23,281 bases of DNA from a virus. Position 1 is the first letter of the stretch. Each line of letters opens with the position of its first letter. A model generated the notes under the pieces. It did not search any database, had not been told where the DNA came from, and worked only from the letters and a program-made list of their open reading frames with translations. Made by a program: the position numbers and the translations under genes. Below, in pieces: positions 13,817 to 20,706 of the stretch. The stretch lies in IMG/VR virus record IMGVR_UViG_3300028608_000082, positions 1 to 23,281 of that record; one strand, written 5' to 3'.

Positions 13817-16738
13817 ATGGCCAATTCACTGGGCACGCTGACGCTCGATCTAATCGCGCGCATCGGTGGTTTCACTGGTCCGCTCGATAAGGCCGAGGCG
13901 TCTGCCCGCAAGTCCGGCAAAGGGATCGCTGAATCGGCCAACGTCGCATCGCTGGCATGGGAAGCTCTCGGCGAGGTTATTGCCGGTGCGGTGGCAGGCT
14001 TTTCAGCGGGCGCTGTGTTTTCCACCTTCATCACTGAGACCCGCGACGCAGAAAAAGAGCAGGCCCAACTGGCTGCTGTCCTCAAGTCCACCGGAGAGGC
14101 CGCGGGATTCAGCCGTGATCAGCTGAACGATATGGCCGACGCCATGGAAAAGGCGACCACCTTTTCCGGCGGCGACATCAACCAGGCGCAGACCGCGCTT
14201 CTCGCATTTACCGGCATTGTCGGCGACCAGTTCACGCGGGCATTGAAGTCCGCATCTGATATGGCGGCGCGTACCGGAACGACGGTTGTGCAGGCTGCTG
14301 AGACGATCGGGCGAGCGCTGGATGTGCCCACGGAAGGGCTCGGCGCTCTCAGCAAGCAGGGCTTCAGATTCACGGAAGATCAGAAGAAGCTCGCTGAAGC
14401 CATGGAGTCGACCGGCGACATTGCCGGCGCCCAAGGCATCATCCTCAAGGCTCTCGAAGAATCCTACGGTGGTGCGGCCGCCGCCGCTCGAGATACATTC
14501 GGCGGTTCGCTGGATGCGTTGCGCAACACCATTGCCGGCCTGCTGACTGGCGAGGGTAGTCTCGACGGTGCTCGTTCTGCCATTGAGGCGGTGAACACCG
14601 CGCTTGGCTCGCCGGCGGCACGCACCGCACTGGGTCTTACCGCTCAAGCGGCGACAGCGCTGGCGGTAGTTTTGGCCACTCGCCTTGCGGCTGGCGCAGT
14701 TGCCAGCGGCGCAGCGTTCGCAATGGCTCAGGTTGAAGCGGTTCGCTATCAGTTGGCCCTGGCTCGTATGGCCGGCGTTGCTCCCGCAACTGCTGCTGGT
14801 CTTGTGAGTGTTGGCGTTGCGGCGCGTGGTGCGTCTGCTGCCATGGCGCTGCTCGGTGGCCCGGTCGTGGTTGCTCTGCTTGCCGCCAGCGCCCTGGCGT
14901 ACTTCGCCATCAGCGGAGACGATGCCGAGGAAACCGCGACGTCACTCGGTCAAAAAGTCGATCTGCTGAATCAGTCGTTCGACGGGTTCACGAAGAACCA
15001 GGCCGCCGGCGCACTGCAGGATATCAACAAAGATTTGATGGATGCCCAGCTTCTCGCGATCGATGCAGAAAGTTCGGTAGCCTTATATCAGCGACTACTG
15101 CGTGAACACCCCGATGACTCCCGTCAGCGAGAGTGGAATGAGTCGCTGATATCAGCGCAGGCCGAACTGGACGCCGCCCGCCAAAAGACCGAGGCCTACG
15201 GCAACCAGATCAAGGTGCTGAACGGCATCATCGAGTCGCCGGTTTCCGTCGAGCAATCGAAGGCGTTCAAGGAGCTCGCGAAAAGCCTGGACGAGCAGAT
15301 CCTGCTCTCCGGCAAGAAGACCAACGCTGACAAACTGGCCGCGCGTATTGGTGCCGGGCTGGTAACAGGTCTAAAGCAGGGCGAGGCTGACCTGCTGGTC
15401 GCCAAAGCCAAAACACTGGATGCCAGTGAAGCGGCAGTCGATTCCCAGAAAAAATACGCGGCCGAGGCTTTGCAGGCTTCGAAAGCTGCGGAATCAGAAG
15501 CGAAGGCGCTGGCGAAGCGCGGCGATGATGCCGCAACGGATTACCAGCGGCAGATCGCACTGATCAACACCAGCGGCGAGGCGCAGAAGAAAGCCACCGA
15601 GACGGACAAACTTCGTTTCGAACTGGCGTCCGGCAAGCTGACGGGCCTCAATGCTGAGCAGCAGAAGCGGTTGCAGGGCCTGGCTGCCGAGATCGACGCT
15701 TTACAAACCCTGAAGGTTGCCAACGAGGAAGAGGCGAAAGCCGCTGCGTTCGCGGCCACTCTAAAATCTGCCAACGACACCACCCGTTCCGGCTTCGACA
15801 TGGAGCTTGCTGGCGCTGGGATGGGTGATAAAGCCCGCGATCGCCTGCGCGAAGATCTCGCCATTCAGCAGGACTACAACCAGCAGATGGCGGACCTACA
15901 AAAACAGATGAACGCCGGCGACATCACCAAAGAGCTGTACGACAAGGAAACCGGTTTGCTCAAGGAAGCCTTGGCAGAGCGGATGGTGCTTCAGCAGGAC
16001 TATTACAACCGCCAGGACGAGGCGCAAAAAAGCTGGGTCGATGGCGCCTCGGATGCATTCAACGACTACGTCGACAATGCCCGCGACCTGACCACCCAAA
16101 CAAGGCAGGCGTTCAGTTCCCTTTATGACGGCCTCACGGATGCTGCCGTCGAGTGGGCGTTCGGCGCCGACCTCACCTTCAAGGATGTCGCGACAAGTTT
16201 CGCGAAAATGATCGCCAAGATGGCCTTGCAGTCAGCGGCTTCGAACGTATTTTCCGGCATTGCAGGCAGTGCCGTCGGCGCAGCGTTTGGCGGCGGAGGC
16301 GGCGCAGCTGCATCGGCAGGGAGCACAACTGCCGGCTACAGCAGCGCTTACGGATTCTCTGACGGCGGGTATACCGGCGACGGTGGAAAGTTTGATCCCA
16401 AGGGCGTTGTCCATGGTGGCGAGGTCGTGATCCGCAAGGAAGTGGTGCAGCAACCCGGTATGCGGCGTTACCTCGAGCAACTCAACAAAAACGGTAAGGG
16501 CTACGCCGATGGCGGTTACGTCGGCTCGTCTGGTGGGTCTGGGGGCGCAACGTCCGCGCCTGGCGTGGTTATCCAGCAATCGTTCGCCATTCAAAGCGCT
16601 GACTCCGGCGCCACTCCGCAGGATTCGCAGGCGCTTGGCCAGGCTTACGCGGATGTTGCTCGTCGCGGCGCCCAGCAGGAAATCGCAAAAGAAAGCCAGC
16701 CCGGCGGATCAATCTGGAGGCTCGTTAATGGCCGTTGA
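13817..16738 (+). CDS. Tail tape measure protein (lambda H-like)
   Basis: This 973-aa tape measure protein sets tail length and is ejected during infection. Its N-terminus (LGTLTLDLIARIGGFTGPLDKAEASARKSGK, given as residues 4-34) and the Ala-rich helix around 50-75 match lambda-type tape measures. Hydrophobic stretches at about 271-306 and 325-365 could span the inner membrane during ejection. Residues 470-790 are long Ala/Lys/Glu coiled coils. The C-terminus carries the conserved GGYTGDGGKFDPKGVVHGGEVVIRKEVV segment (about residues 852-879). At the roughly 0.15 nm per residue usual for these proteins, the tail would be about 145 nm. GGAG lies about 8 nt upstream of ATG 13817. The stop overlaps the M-like gene by 11 nt. 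Confidence 0.95.
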   Translation: MANSLGTLTLDLIARIGGFTGPLDKAEASARKSGKGIAESANVASLAWEALGEVIAGAVAGFSAGAVFSTFITETRDAEKEQAQLAAVLKSTGEAAGFSRDQLNDMADAMEKATTFSGGDINQAQTALLAFTGIVGDQFTRALKSASDMAARTGTTVVQAAETIGRALDVPTEGLGALSKQGFRFTEDQKKLAEAMESTGDIAGAQGIILKALEESYGGAAAAARDTFGGSLDALRNTIAGLLTGEGSLDGARSAIEAVNTALGSPAARTALGLTAQAATALAVVLATRLAAGAVASGAAFAMAQVEAVRYQLALARMAGVAPATAAGLVSVGVAARGASAAMALLGGPVVVALLAASALAYFAISGDDAEETATSLGQKVDLLNQSFDGFTKNQAAGALQDINKDLMDAQLLAIDAESSVALYQRLLREHPDDSRQREWNESLISAQAELDAARQKTEAYGNQIKVLNGIIESPVSVEQSKAFKELAKSLDEQILLSGKKTNADKLAARIGAGLVTGLKQGEADLLVAKAKTLDASEAAVDSQKKYAAEALQASKAAESEAKALAKRGDDAATDYQRQIALINTSGEAQKKATETDKLRFELASGKLTGLNAEQQKRLQGLAAEIDALQTLKVANEEEAKAAAFAATLKSANDTTRSGFDMELAGAGMGDKARDRLREDLAIQQDYNQQMADLQKQMNAGDITKELYDKETGLLKEALAERMVLQQDYYNRQDEAQKSWVDGASDAFNDYVDNARDLTTQTRQAFSSLYDGLTDAAVEWAFGADLTFKDVATSFAKMIAKMALQSAASNVFSGIAGSAVGAAFGGGGGAAASAGSTTAGYSSAYGFSDGGYTGDGGKFDPKGVVHGGEVVIRKEVVQQPGMRRYLEQLNKNGKGYADGGYVGSSGGSGGATSAPGVVIQQSFAIQSADSGATPQDSQALGQAYADVARRGAQQEIAKESQPGGSIWRLVNGR

Positions 16739-17066
16739 GACTTTCACCTGGTGTCCGCTGATATCTCCCACCAGCGCTCCGGAGTATCGGAACCGCAGCT
16801 CCAAATTCGGCAGCGGGTATGAGCAGGTGGTGGGGGACGGTCCGAACAATCGGGTCGACTCCTGGCCGCTGACATTCGTTGTGAAAGAGGCTGTCGCGGT
16901 GCAGATCAAGGCGTTCCTCGACCGTCATGCCGGGCACAAGTCGTTCTTTTGGACGCCGCCGCTTGGTGAGCTTTCATTCTTTCGGGCGACCGCCCCAACC
17001 ATCACCCCGAACGGCGCCGGTGTATTCACGCTGGCCACCACCTTCACCCAATCGTTTCTTCCATAA
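16728..17066 (+). CDS. Minor tail protein M-like
   Basis: This 112-aa protein matches the Phage_min_tail family of lambda gpM. Landmarks are the VETFTWCPL start, then VVGDGPNNRVDSWPLTFVV, IKAFLDRHAGHKSFFWTPP, and the terminal TLATTFTQSFLP. The start at ATG 16728 is chosen because TGGAGG lies 8 nt upstream and homologues begin at this point; the frame is open back to 16509 only as a shadow of the tape measure gene. It overlaps the tape measure stop by 11 nt and is followed by the L-like gene after 9 nt, as in lambda. It helps build the tail tip around the tape measure. Confidence 0.92.
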   Translation: MAVETFTWCPLISPTSAPEYRNRSSKFGSGYEQVVGDGPNNRVDSWPLTFVVKEAVAVQIKAFLDRHAGHKSFFWTPPLGELSFFRATAPTITPNGAGVFTLATTFTQSFLP

Positions 17067-17075
17067 GGGGCAACC

Positions 17076-17825
17076 ATGCCGCTGATCAGTGACATCCAGG
17101 TGCTTGAGCCTGGCAGCGAAGTGCTGCTCTTTGAGTTGGACGGGACGGACTACGGTGCGGATGTTCTGCGGTTTCACGGGCACTCGATCCCGCATACACC
17201 CGCTGAACTGATCGCCTCCGGCGCCGATGCCGACCAGCTTCCGGCGAAGGCAATCTATTGGCAGGGCAACGAGTACAGCGCCTGGCCGATGCAGATCGAC
17301 GGAATTGAGGCGAACGGCGACGGCACCGCGGTTCGGCCAACGCTGTCGGTCGGCAACGTCAACGGGCGGATCACGGCGCTCTGCCTGGCGTTCGCGGATC
17401 TACTTGAGTTCAAGCTGACGATGCGCCATACGCTGGGCACGTACCTCGATGCGGAGAACTTCCCGGCCGGTAACCCGACGGCTGACCCAGCCCAAGAAAC
17501 GATTGAAGTCTGGTACATCGACCAGAAAACAAACGAGGACGGTGAGAGCGTCACATGGGAGCTGGCCAGCCCGGGCGACGTCGGAAACGAATCCATCGGT
17601 CGGCAAGCCACAACCCTTTGCCACTGGTGCCTCACCGGCGGCTACCGGGGGCCGAATTGCGGCTACACCGGCGGTTACGTCACGAAAGACGGCGTGCCCA
17701 CCGATAACCCAGAGCTCGACGAGTGCGACGCCACGCTGGGCCGTGGCTGCATTCCGCGCTTCGGTAAGGGTAACCCGCTGCCGTTCGGTGGCTTCCCGGC
17801 TGTATCCCTGATTGCCAGGAGCTGA
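17076..17825 (+). CDS. Minor tail protein L-like, with cysteine cluster
   Basis: This 249-aa protein is homologous to lambda gpL, a tail-tip ring component. It begins with MPLISDIQVLEPGSEVLLFELD, contains IYWQGNEYSAWPMQIDGIE, and has the family signature RQATTLCHWCLTGGYRGPNC at about residues 176-195. Five cysteines (C182, C185, C195, C217, C225) lie in the C-terminal domain. Lambda gpL binds an iron-sulphur cluster through four C-terminal cysteines, so a similar cluster is likely here. GGGGC sits near the start ATG 17076. The stop overlaps the region just before the K-like start, leaving a 1-nt gap to ATG 17827. Confidence 0.93.
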   Translation: MPLISDIQVLEPGSEVLLFELDGTDYGADVLRFHGHSIPHTPAELIASGADADQLPAKAIYWQGNEYSAWPMQIDGIEANGDGTAVRPTLSVGNVNGRITALCLAFADLLEFKLTMRHTLGTYLDAENFPAGNPTADPAQETIEVWYIDQKTNEDGESVTWELASPGDVGNESIGRQATTLCHWCLTGGYRGPNCGYTGGYVTKDGVPTDNPELDECDATLGRGCIPRFGKGNPLPFGGFPAVSLIARS

Positions 17826-17826
17826 A

Positions 17827-18591
17827 ATGCGAAAGCACATCGTGAATGCGATCCAGGCGCACGCGGCGGCCGAGTACCCGAAAGAGTGCTGCGGGCTGCT
17901 GCTGGCGGTCGGACGAAAACAGCAATACTTTCCGTGCCGCAACCTTTCCAGCGAGCCGAACGAGGAATTTCGGATCGATCCGGAGGAATTCGCCGCGGCC
18001 GAGGACATCGGTGACGTGATCGGAGTGGTTCATTCACATCCGGACGCCACCAGCCGCCCGTCACCACGCGACCTCGCCATGTGCGAAGCGACGGCCATGC
18101 CCTGGCACATCCTGAGCTGGCCAGAGGGCGACCTGCGCACGGTCATGCCGACCGGCGATGTCCAACTGCTGAAGCGCCCGTTCGTACATGGTGCGTGGGA
18201 CTGCTGGCAGGTCTGCGCCGATTGGTACAAGCGCGAGTGGGGACTGGAGTTCGAGGCCTTCAAACGTGCCGATGGTTGGTGGGAGAGCAAGGAAAACACC
18301 AGCCTGTACGAGGCCAACTACGAGGCCGCCGGCTTCTACCGCGTTGACCAGCCGCAGCGCGGCGACATGATCGTGATGGAAGTGGGGCGGACGGTTTATC
18401 CGAATCATGCCGGGATCTTTCTCGGCACCGATCCGGCGCTGCTCGGCGAGGATGCAGCAACCTTCGGCCCCGGCCCGTTCCTCTTGCACCACCTATACGG
18501 TCGCCCGAGCGAGATCATCGTCTTCGGTGGGCCGTGGCTGGACCGAACACGACTGATCCTCAGACACAAAGATGCACAACCAACCACATGA
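17827..18591 (+). CDS. Lambda K-like tail-tip peptidase (JAMM + NlpC/P60)
   Basis: This 254-aa two-domain protein has an N-terminal JAB/MPN metallopeptidase with the full JAMM set: E20 in PKECCG, H69 and H71 in HSHP, S79 and D82 in SPRD. A C-terminal NlpC/P60 cysteine peptidase follows, with C126 in WDCWQ and H194 in NHAGIF. Lambda gpK has the same architecture and is needed for tail-tip assembly and probably for local peptidoglycan opening. The start ATG 17827 is preferred over a TTG at 17812 because CCAGGAG lies 5 nt upstream. In lambda, gene I follows K directly. Here about 2.1 kb of accessory genes intervenes before the I-like gene. Confidence 0.94.
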   Translation: MRKHIVNAIQAHAAAEYPKECCGLLLAVGRKQQYFPCRNLSSEPNEEFRIDPEEFAAAEDIGDVIGVVHSHPDATSRPSPRDLAMCEATAMPWHILSWPEGDLRTVMPTGDVQLLKRPFVHGAWDCWQVCADWYKREWGLEFEAFKRADGWWESKENTSLYEANYEAAGFYRVDQPQRGDMIVMEVGRTVYPNHAGIFLGTDPALLGEDAATFGPGPFLLHHLYGRPSEIIVFGGPWLDRTRLILRHKDAQPTT

Positions 18592-18616
18592 CGCGGCAGG
18601 ACCGAAGGAGAGTCAT

Positions 18617-18754
18617 ATGAAAAAAACAATTGCAGGCAGCGCCAAAAATTCCAGCGGGAAGGTAGCTTGGCTGATGATGCCGGATGGGAGCTTTTACATC
18701 AGCCGACAGGCTGTTGAGGATGCAACCATCCAGCACGTAAAACTTAGGACTTAG
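18617..18754 (+). CDS. 45-aa basic ORF at the left edge of the accessory island
   Basis: This short ORF reads MKKTIAGSAKNSSGKVAW, then LMMPDGSFYISRQAVEDA, and ends in HVKLRT. A good AAGGAGAG ribosome binding site lies about 5 nt before ATG 18617, better than for the longer frame from 18572. It is 25 nt downstream of the K-like gene and its 3' end overlaps, tail to tail, the last 11 nt of the opposite-strand gene. The family is unknown to me; the beta-hairpin-like centre suggests a folded peptide. Late expression with the tail genes is expected. Confidence 0.6.
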   Translation: MKKTIAGSAKNSSGKVAWLMMPDGSFYISRQAVEDATIQHVKLRT

Positions 18755-19004
18755 TTTGGGCTTGTTTTGCGGCAAACTCTTCCGAACTCAGTACGACTGG
18801 AAGGTTTTTGCCGGGGAAGACAGTTTGAAAAATCTGCATTGGGTAGTAGTCACCCACACCTTGCTGGCGGCAGGCCAGAACTGCCGCGCCAATCCTCGCC
18901 AGCGCATGGTCTGGATTGGAAGCCGCCTCGGTATGTGCGAGCGCCAATACCAAATTCGTTAGTTGAGCGATAGCGTGTTCAACGCTAATTTCCTGCTGTG
19001 ACAT
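18744..19004 (-). CDS. 87-aa opposite-strand accessory (moron) protein, function unknown
   Basis: This is the only convincing - strand gene in the window. The protein begins MSQQEISVEHAIAQLTNLVL, with two Ala-rich helices to about residue 48, then GVGDYYPMQIFQTVFPGKNL and an acidic-basic tail. A CTGGAGG ribosome binding site lies 5 nt upstream of the ATG at 19004, which argues against the longer frame from 19091. Its orientation against the late operon means it should be silent in lytic growth and expressed from its own promoter in the lysogen, the usual moron arrangement. I do not recognise a family. Small size and placement are compatible with a phage- or host-defence modulator, but nothing in the sequence shows that. 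Confidence 0.68.
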   Translation of the reverse strand: MSQQEISVEHAIAQLTNLVLALAHTEAASNPDHALARIGAAVLACRQQGVGDYYPMQIFQTVFPGKNLPVVLSSEEFAAKQAQTKS

Positions 19005-19024
19005 TTCGACCTCCAGGTCATAAA

Positions 19025-19080
19025 TGCGCCGACATTGGCGCAATCCCAGTCCTTGGGCTTGCAGGCTAAGGACTGGGGTT
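19025..19080 (-). promoter_or_regulatory. Two adjacent dyads in the leader of the opposite-strand gene
   Basis: AATCCCAGTCCTT (19042-19054) pairs with AAGGACTGGGGTT (19068-19080) as a 13-bp stem with one T-G pair and a 13-nt loop. Immediately beside it, TGCGCC (19025-19030) pairs with GGCGCA (19037-19042). Neither is followed by a clear T tract on either strand, so these are more likely operators or a structured 5' leader than terminators. Confidence 0.55.
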
Positions 19081-19187
19081 ATCCATTGCATGGAGGCATG
19101 AGGCTACTACGACGGTCAGTGAAATGTTACTGGTTGTCCATCCACATCAGATAGACAGATAAGCGGCATCACTCTTTGGGGAACATC

Positions 19188-19231
19188 GTGTCAACATTAA
19201 ATTGACACCTATCCTTGACTTCGGCAGACTC
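19188..19231 (+). promoter_or_regulatory. Candidate promoter with operator dyad before the Panacea gene
   Basis: GTGTCAA (19188-19194) and TTGACAC (19202-19208) form a perfect 7-bp dyad over a 7-nt centre. The right arm contains a consensus -35 box TTGACA (19202-19207). With a 17-bp spacer the -10 would be CAGACT (19225-19230), a weak match. A protein bound to the dyad would block the promoter, consistent with autoregulation of a two-gene unit. Confidence 0.5.
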
Positions 19232-19275
19232 GCGCCTCATTTTGAGACTGGTCATTTGTACAGGAGGGCCACACG

Positions 19276-19743
19276 ATGAGAGATGCACGTGCTGTTGCCC
19301 AGCAAATACTCAATGAATGCTGGGCCGCTGGAATATCTGCTGTCACACCAATGCAGCTCCTAAAGCTTGTGTATATCGCACAAGGATACATGCTGGCGAA
19401 AAACGACGTACCGTTGTTCAATGAGCCCGTTGAAGCTTGGCAGTATGGCCCTGTGGTTCGAAGCGTATATCAGGCTGTCAGAGACTTTCGCTCCGACCCA
19501 GTAACACATGTCCCTTACGCCCCGCCAGCACTTTTCTCGCCTCAAGAGATCTCGATAATGCGGGAGGTGGCGCGAATTTATGGGGGAGCTGATGGGGTTA
19601 AATTATCCGCTGCAACGCATCAGCCGGGCACTCCTTGGAGCGTTACATGGACAACATCGGGCATGAACTCGGTGATTCCTAACGAAAGCATAAAAAACTT
19701 TTACCGGTACATTCTCAGCCAGCCTTCCCATTCAATGCTATGA
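19276..19743 (+). CDS. Panacea-domain (DUF4065, SocA/GepA-like) protein, probable antitoxin
   Basis: This 155-aa protein has the Panacea/DUF4065 hallmarks: an N-terminal LNECWAAGISAVTPMQLLKLVYIAQGYML block (about residues 12-40) and the EAWQYGPVVRSVY motif (53-65), then a helical C-terminus. The domain serves as a versatile antitoxin module in PanAT toxin-antitoxin pairs and in ClpXP-adaptor-type SocA. AGGAGG lies 8 nt upstream of ATG 19276. Its stop overlaps the membrane-protein start by 4 bp (ATGA), the expected antitoxin-then-toxin order. A dyad overlapping the -35 box upstream suggests autoregulation. The domain call is firm; the antitoxin role is inferred from the family and gene pairing. 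Confidence 0.85.
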   Translation: MRDARAVAQQILNECWAAGISAVTPMQLLKLVYIAQGYMLAKNDVPLFNEPVEAWQYGPVVRSVYQAVRDFRSDPVTHVPYAPPALFSPQEISIMREVARIYGGADGVKLSAATHQPGTPWSVTWTTSGMNSVIPNESIKNFYRYILSQPSHSML

Positions 19744-20201
19744 CTGACCAATCAAGCAACTCGGTTCCGCCGAGCGCACCTACCAGTATTTTTGATGTGC
19801 CGACACCTGCTGAAGGTTCGCCGATTCGCGAGTTTTTCGATAAAGAAAAACTCGCTTTCGAACAAAATAATCTAGACCAAAATCAGCGTCGAAAGCACGA
19901 TAATGAAATTCATGGTATGCGGAAGCTGCATGCTTGGTTGCTTTTTGGATTGACAGTATGCTGGGTTGTCTTTCTTTGGATCGCTCTTTTGCTTGATGGA
20001 TTTGGGCAGTGGTTTTCCCCGATTCCAGATAGCTACGAATACATAAAATTCAAAGTCTCCGACTCTGTAATGATTGCATTCATGACGACTACCACTACAA
20101 CTGTCCTTGGCTTGTATGGTATCGCTGCCTACTGGCTGTATGGAAAACCTAAAGCGGTTGAAGCCAAGTCTCCTGCGAAGAAAGAAAAGAAGCCCAGCTA
20201 A
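19740..20201 (+). CDS. Two-TM membrane protein paired with the Panacea protein, candidate toxin/effector
   Basis: This 153-aa protein has a cytoplasmic-looking N-terminus. It is Pro/Ser-rich to residue 27, then a charged helix of about 30-64 rich in Lys, Asn, Gln and Asp. TM1 lies at about 65-87 (WLLFGLTVCWVVFLWIALLL) and TM2 at about 108-134, containing six consecutive Thr before VLGLYGIAAYWLYG. The tail is very basic (KKEKKPS). Both termini probably face the cytoplasm. It overlaps the Panacea gene by 4 bp and ends inside a terminator hairpin, so the two genes are one operon. Membrane-active toxins are known partners of Panacea antitoxins. Coding DNA is visibly richer in A/T than flanking tail genes, suggesting transfer. 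Toxicity is inferred, not shown. Confidence 0.75.
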   Translation: MTDQSSNSVPPSAPTSIFDVPTPAEGSPIREFFDKEKLAFEQNNLDQNQRRKHDNEIHGMRKLHAWLLFGLTVCWVVFLWIALLLDGFGQWFSPIPDSYEYIKFKVSDSVMIAFMTTTTTTVLGLYGIAAYWLYGKPKAVEAKSPAKKEKKPS

Positions 20202-20219
20202 ATGCTGGGCCTCTTCGTT
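20192..20219 (+). terminator. Rho-independent terminator overlapping the stop of the two-TM gene
   Basis: GCCCAGC (20192-20198) pairs with GCTGGGC (20204-20210), with the TAA stop in its 5-nt loop, followed by the T-rich CTCTTCGTTT. It closes the Panacea/membrane-protein operon and separates it from the lipoprotein gene. Confidence 0.72.
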
Positions 20220-20267
20220 TCAGGTGCGCAGTGCTAAATTGCCTGCCTTTCCACAGGAGTGACCTGC

Positions 20268-20666
20268 ATGAAACTGATCTTAGGGGCGTTGGCTATAGCG
20301 CTGTTGATGGGATGCGCTACATCCCCGATCCCATCTGATAGAGCCGACTCTGTACCGGCCTCCAGGCTGTTTGCCAATCAAAAGCCGCATGCAGGCGGTG
20401 CGGTTTTGGTCGTGACAAGGGATACGGGATTTATCGGAAGTGGGTGTAACACCACTGTCAGCATCGATGGGCAGAAGAGTGCCGAGATCGGATCTGGTGA
20501 AACCGCGAAATTCTTCGTTTCCGCTGGCGACCACATCGTCTCTGCGTCCGCCTGCGGAAGCGGGCTGAAAGAGCGCGAGGCCTCAATGAAGGCTGGCGCC
20601 ACGAAGCGATTCAGGATATCCATCGATTCGGCGATGAGCATGGATATATCACCAACAACTTACTAA
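20268..20666 (+). CDS. Small lipoprotein, candidate superinfection-exclusion or conversion factor
   Basis: This 132-aa protein begins with a lipoprotein signal: MKLILGALAIALLMGC, with lipobox LLMGC and acylated C16. The mature part is beta-rich (GGAVLVVTRDTGFIGSGC, TTVSIDGQKSAEIGSGE, TAKFFVSAGDHIVSASA), resembling small domains of the DUF2846 type, a weak match by eye. C62 and C97 of the precursor could form a disulphide. ATG 20268 is chosen over a GTG at 20259 because the signal peptide then has normal length; AGGAG lies 10 nt upstream. It is flanked by terminators on both sides. Lipoproteins coded near phage tail-tip genes, such as Cor, often block the receptor against superinfection; that role is inferred. 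Confidence 0.85.
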   Translation: MKLILGALAIALLMGCATSPIPSDRADSVPASRLFANQKPHAGGAVLVVTRDTGFIGSGCNTTVSIDGQKSAEIGSGETAKFFVSAGDHIVSASACGSGLKEREASMKAGATKRFRISIDSAMSMDISPTTY

Positions 20667-20671
20667 CAAAC

Positions 20672-20693
20672 AACCGCCGTCGGGCGGTTTTTT
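20672..20693 (+). terminator. Rho-independent terminator after the lipoprotein gene
   Basis: AACCGCC (20672-20678) pairs perfectly with GGCGGTT (20683-20689) over GTCG and ends in a T tract to 20693. It closes the accessory island just before the I-like gene. Confidence 0.9.
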
Positions 20694-20706
20694 GTGGGCG
20701 TTGAAA

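Noticed and set aside
16509-16727. Upstream extension of the M-like frame
   Set aside because: It overlaps the conserved tape measure C-terminus and has Arg/Leu-rich shadow composition; the family start is at 16728.
18744-19004. Naming the - strand gene an anti-CRISPR
   Set aside because: Size and location would allow it, but no recognisable family motif and no adjacent aca-type helix-turn-helix gene are visible.
19005-19275. A further gene in the intergenic stretch between the - strand gene and the Panacea gene
   Set aside because: Only the low-quality extension to 19091 is open. The stretch is better explained by promoters and dyads.
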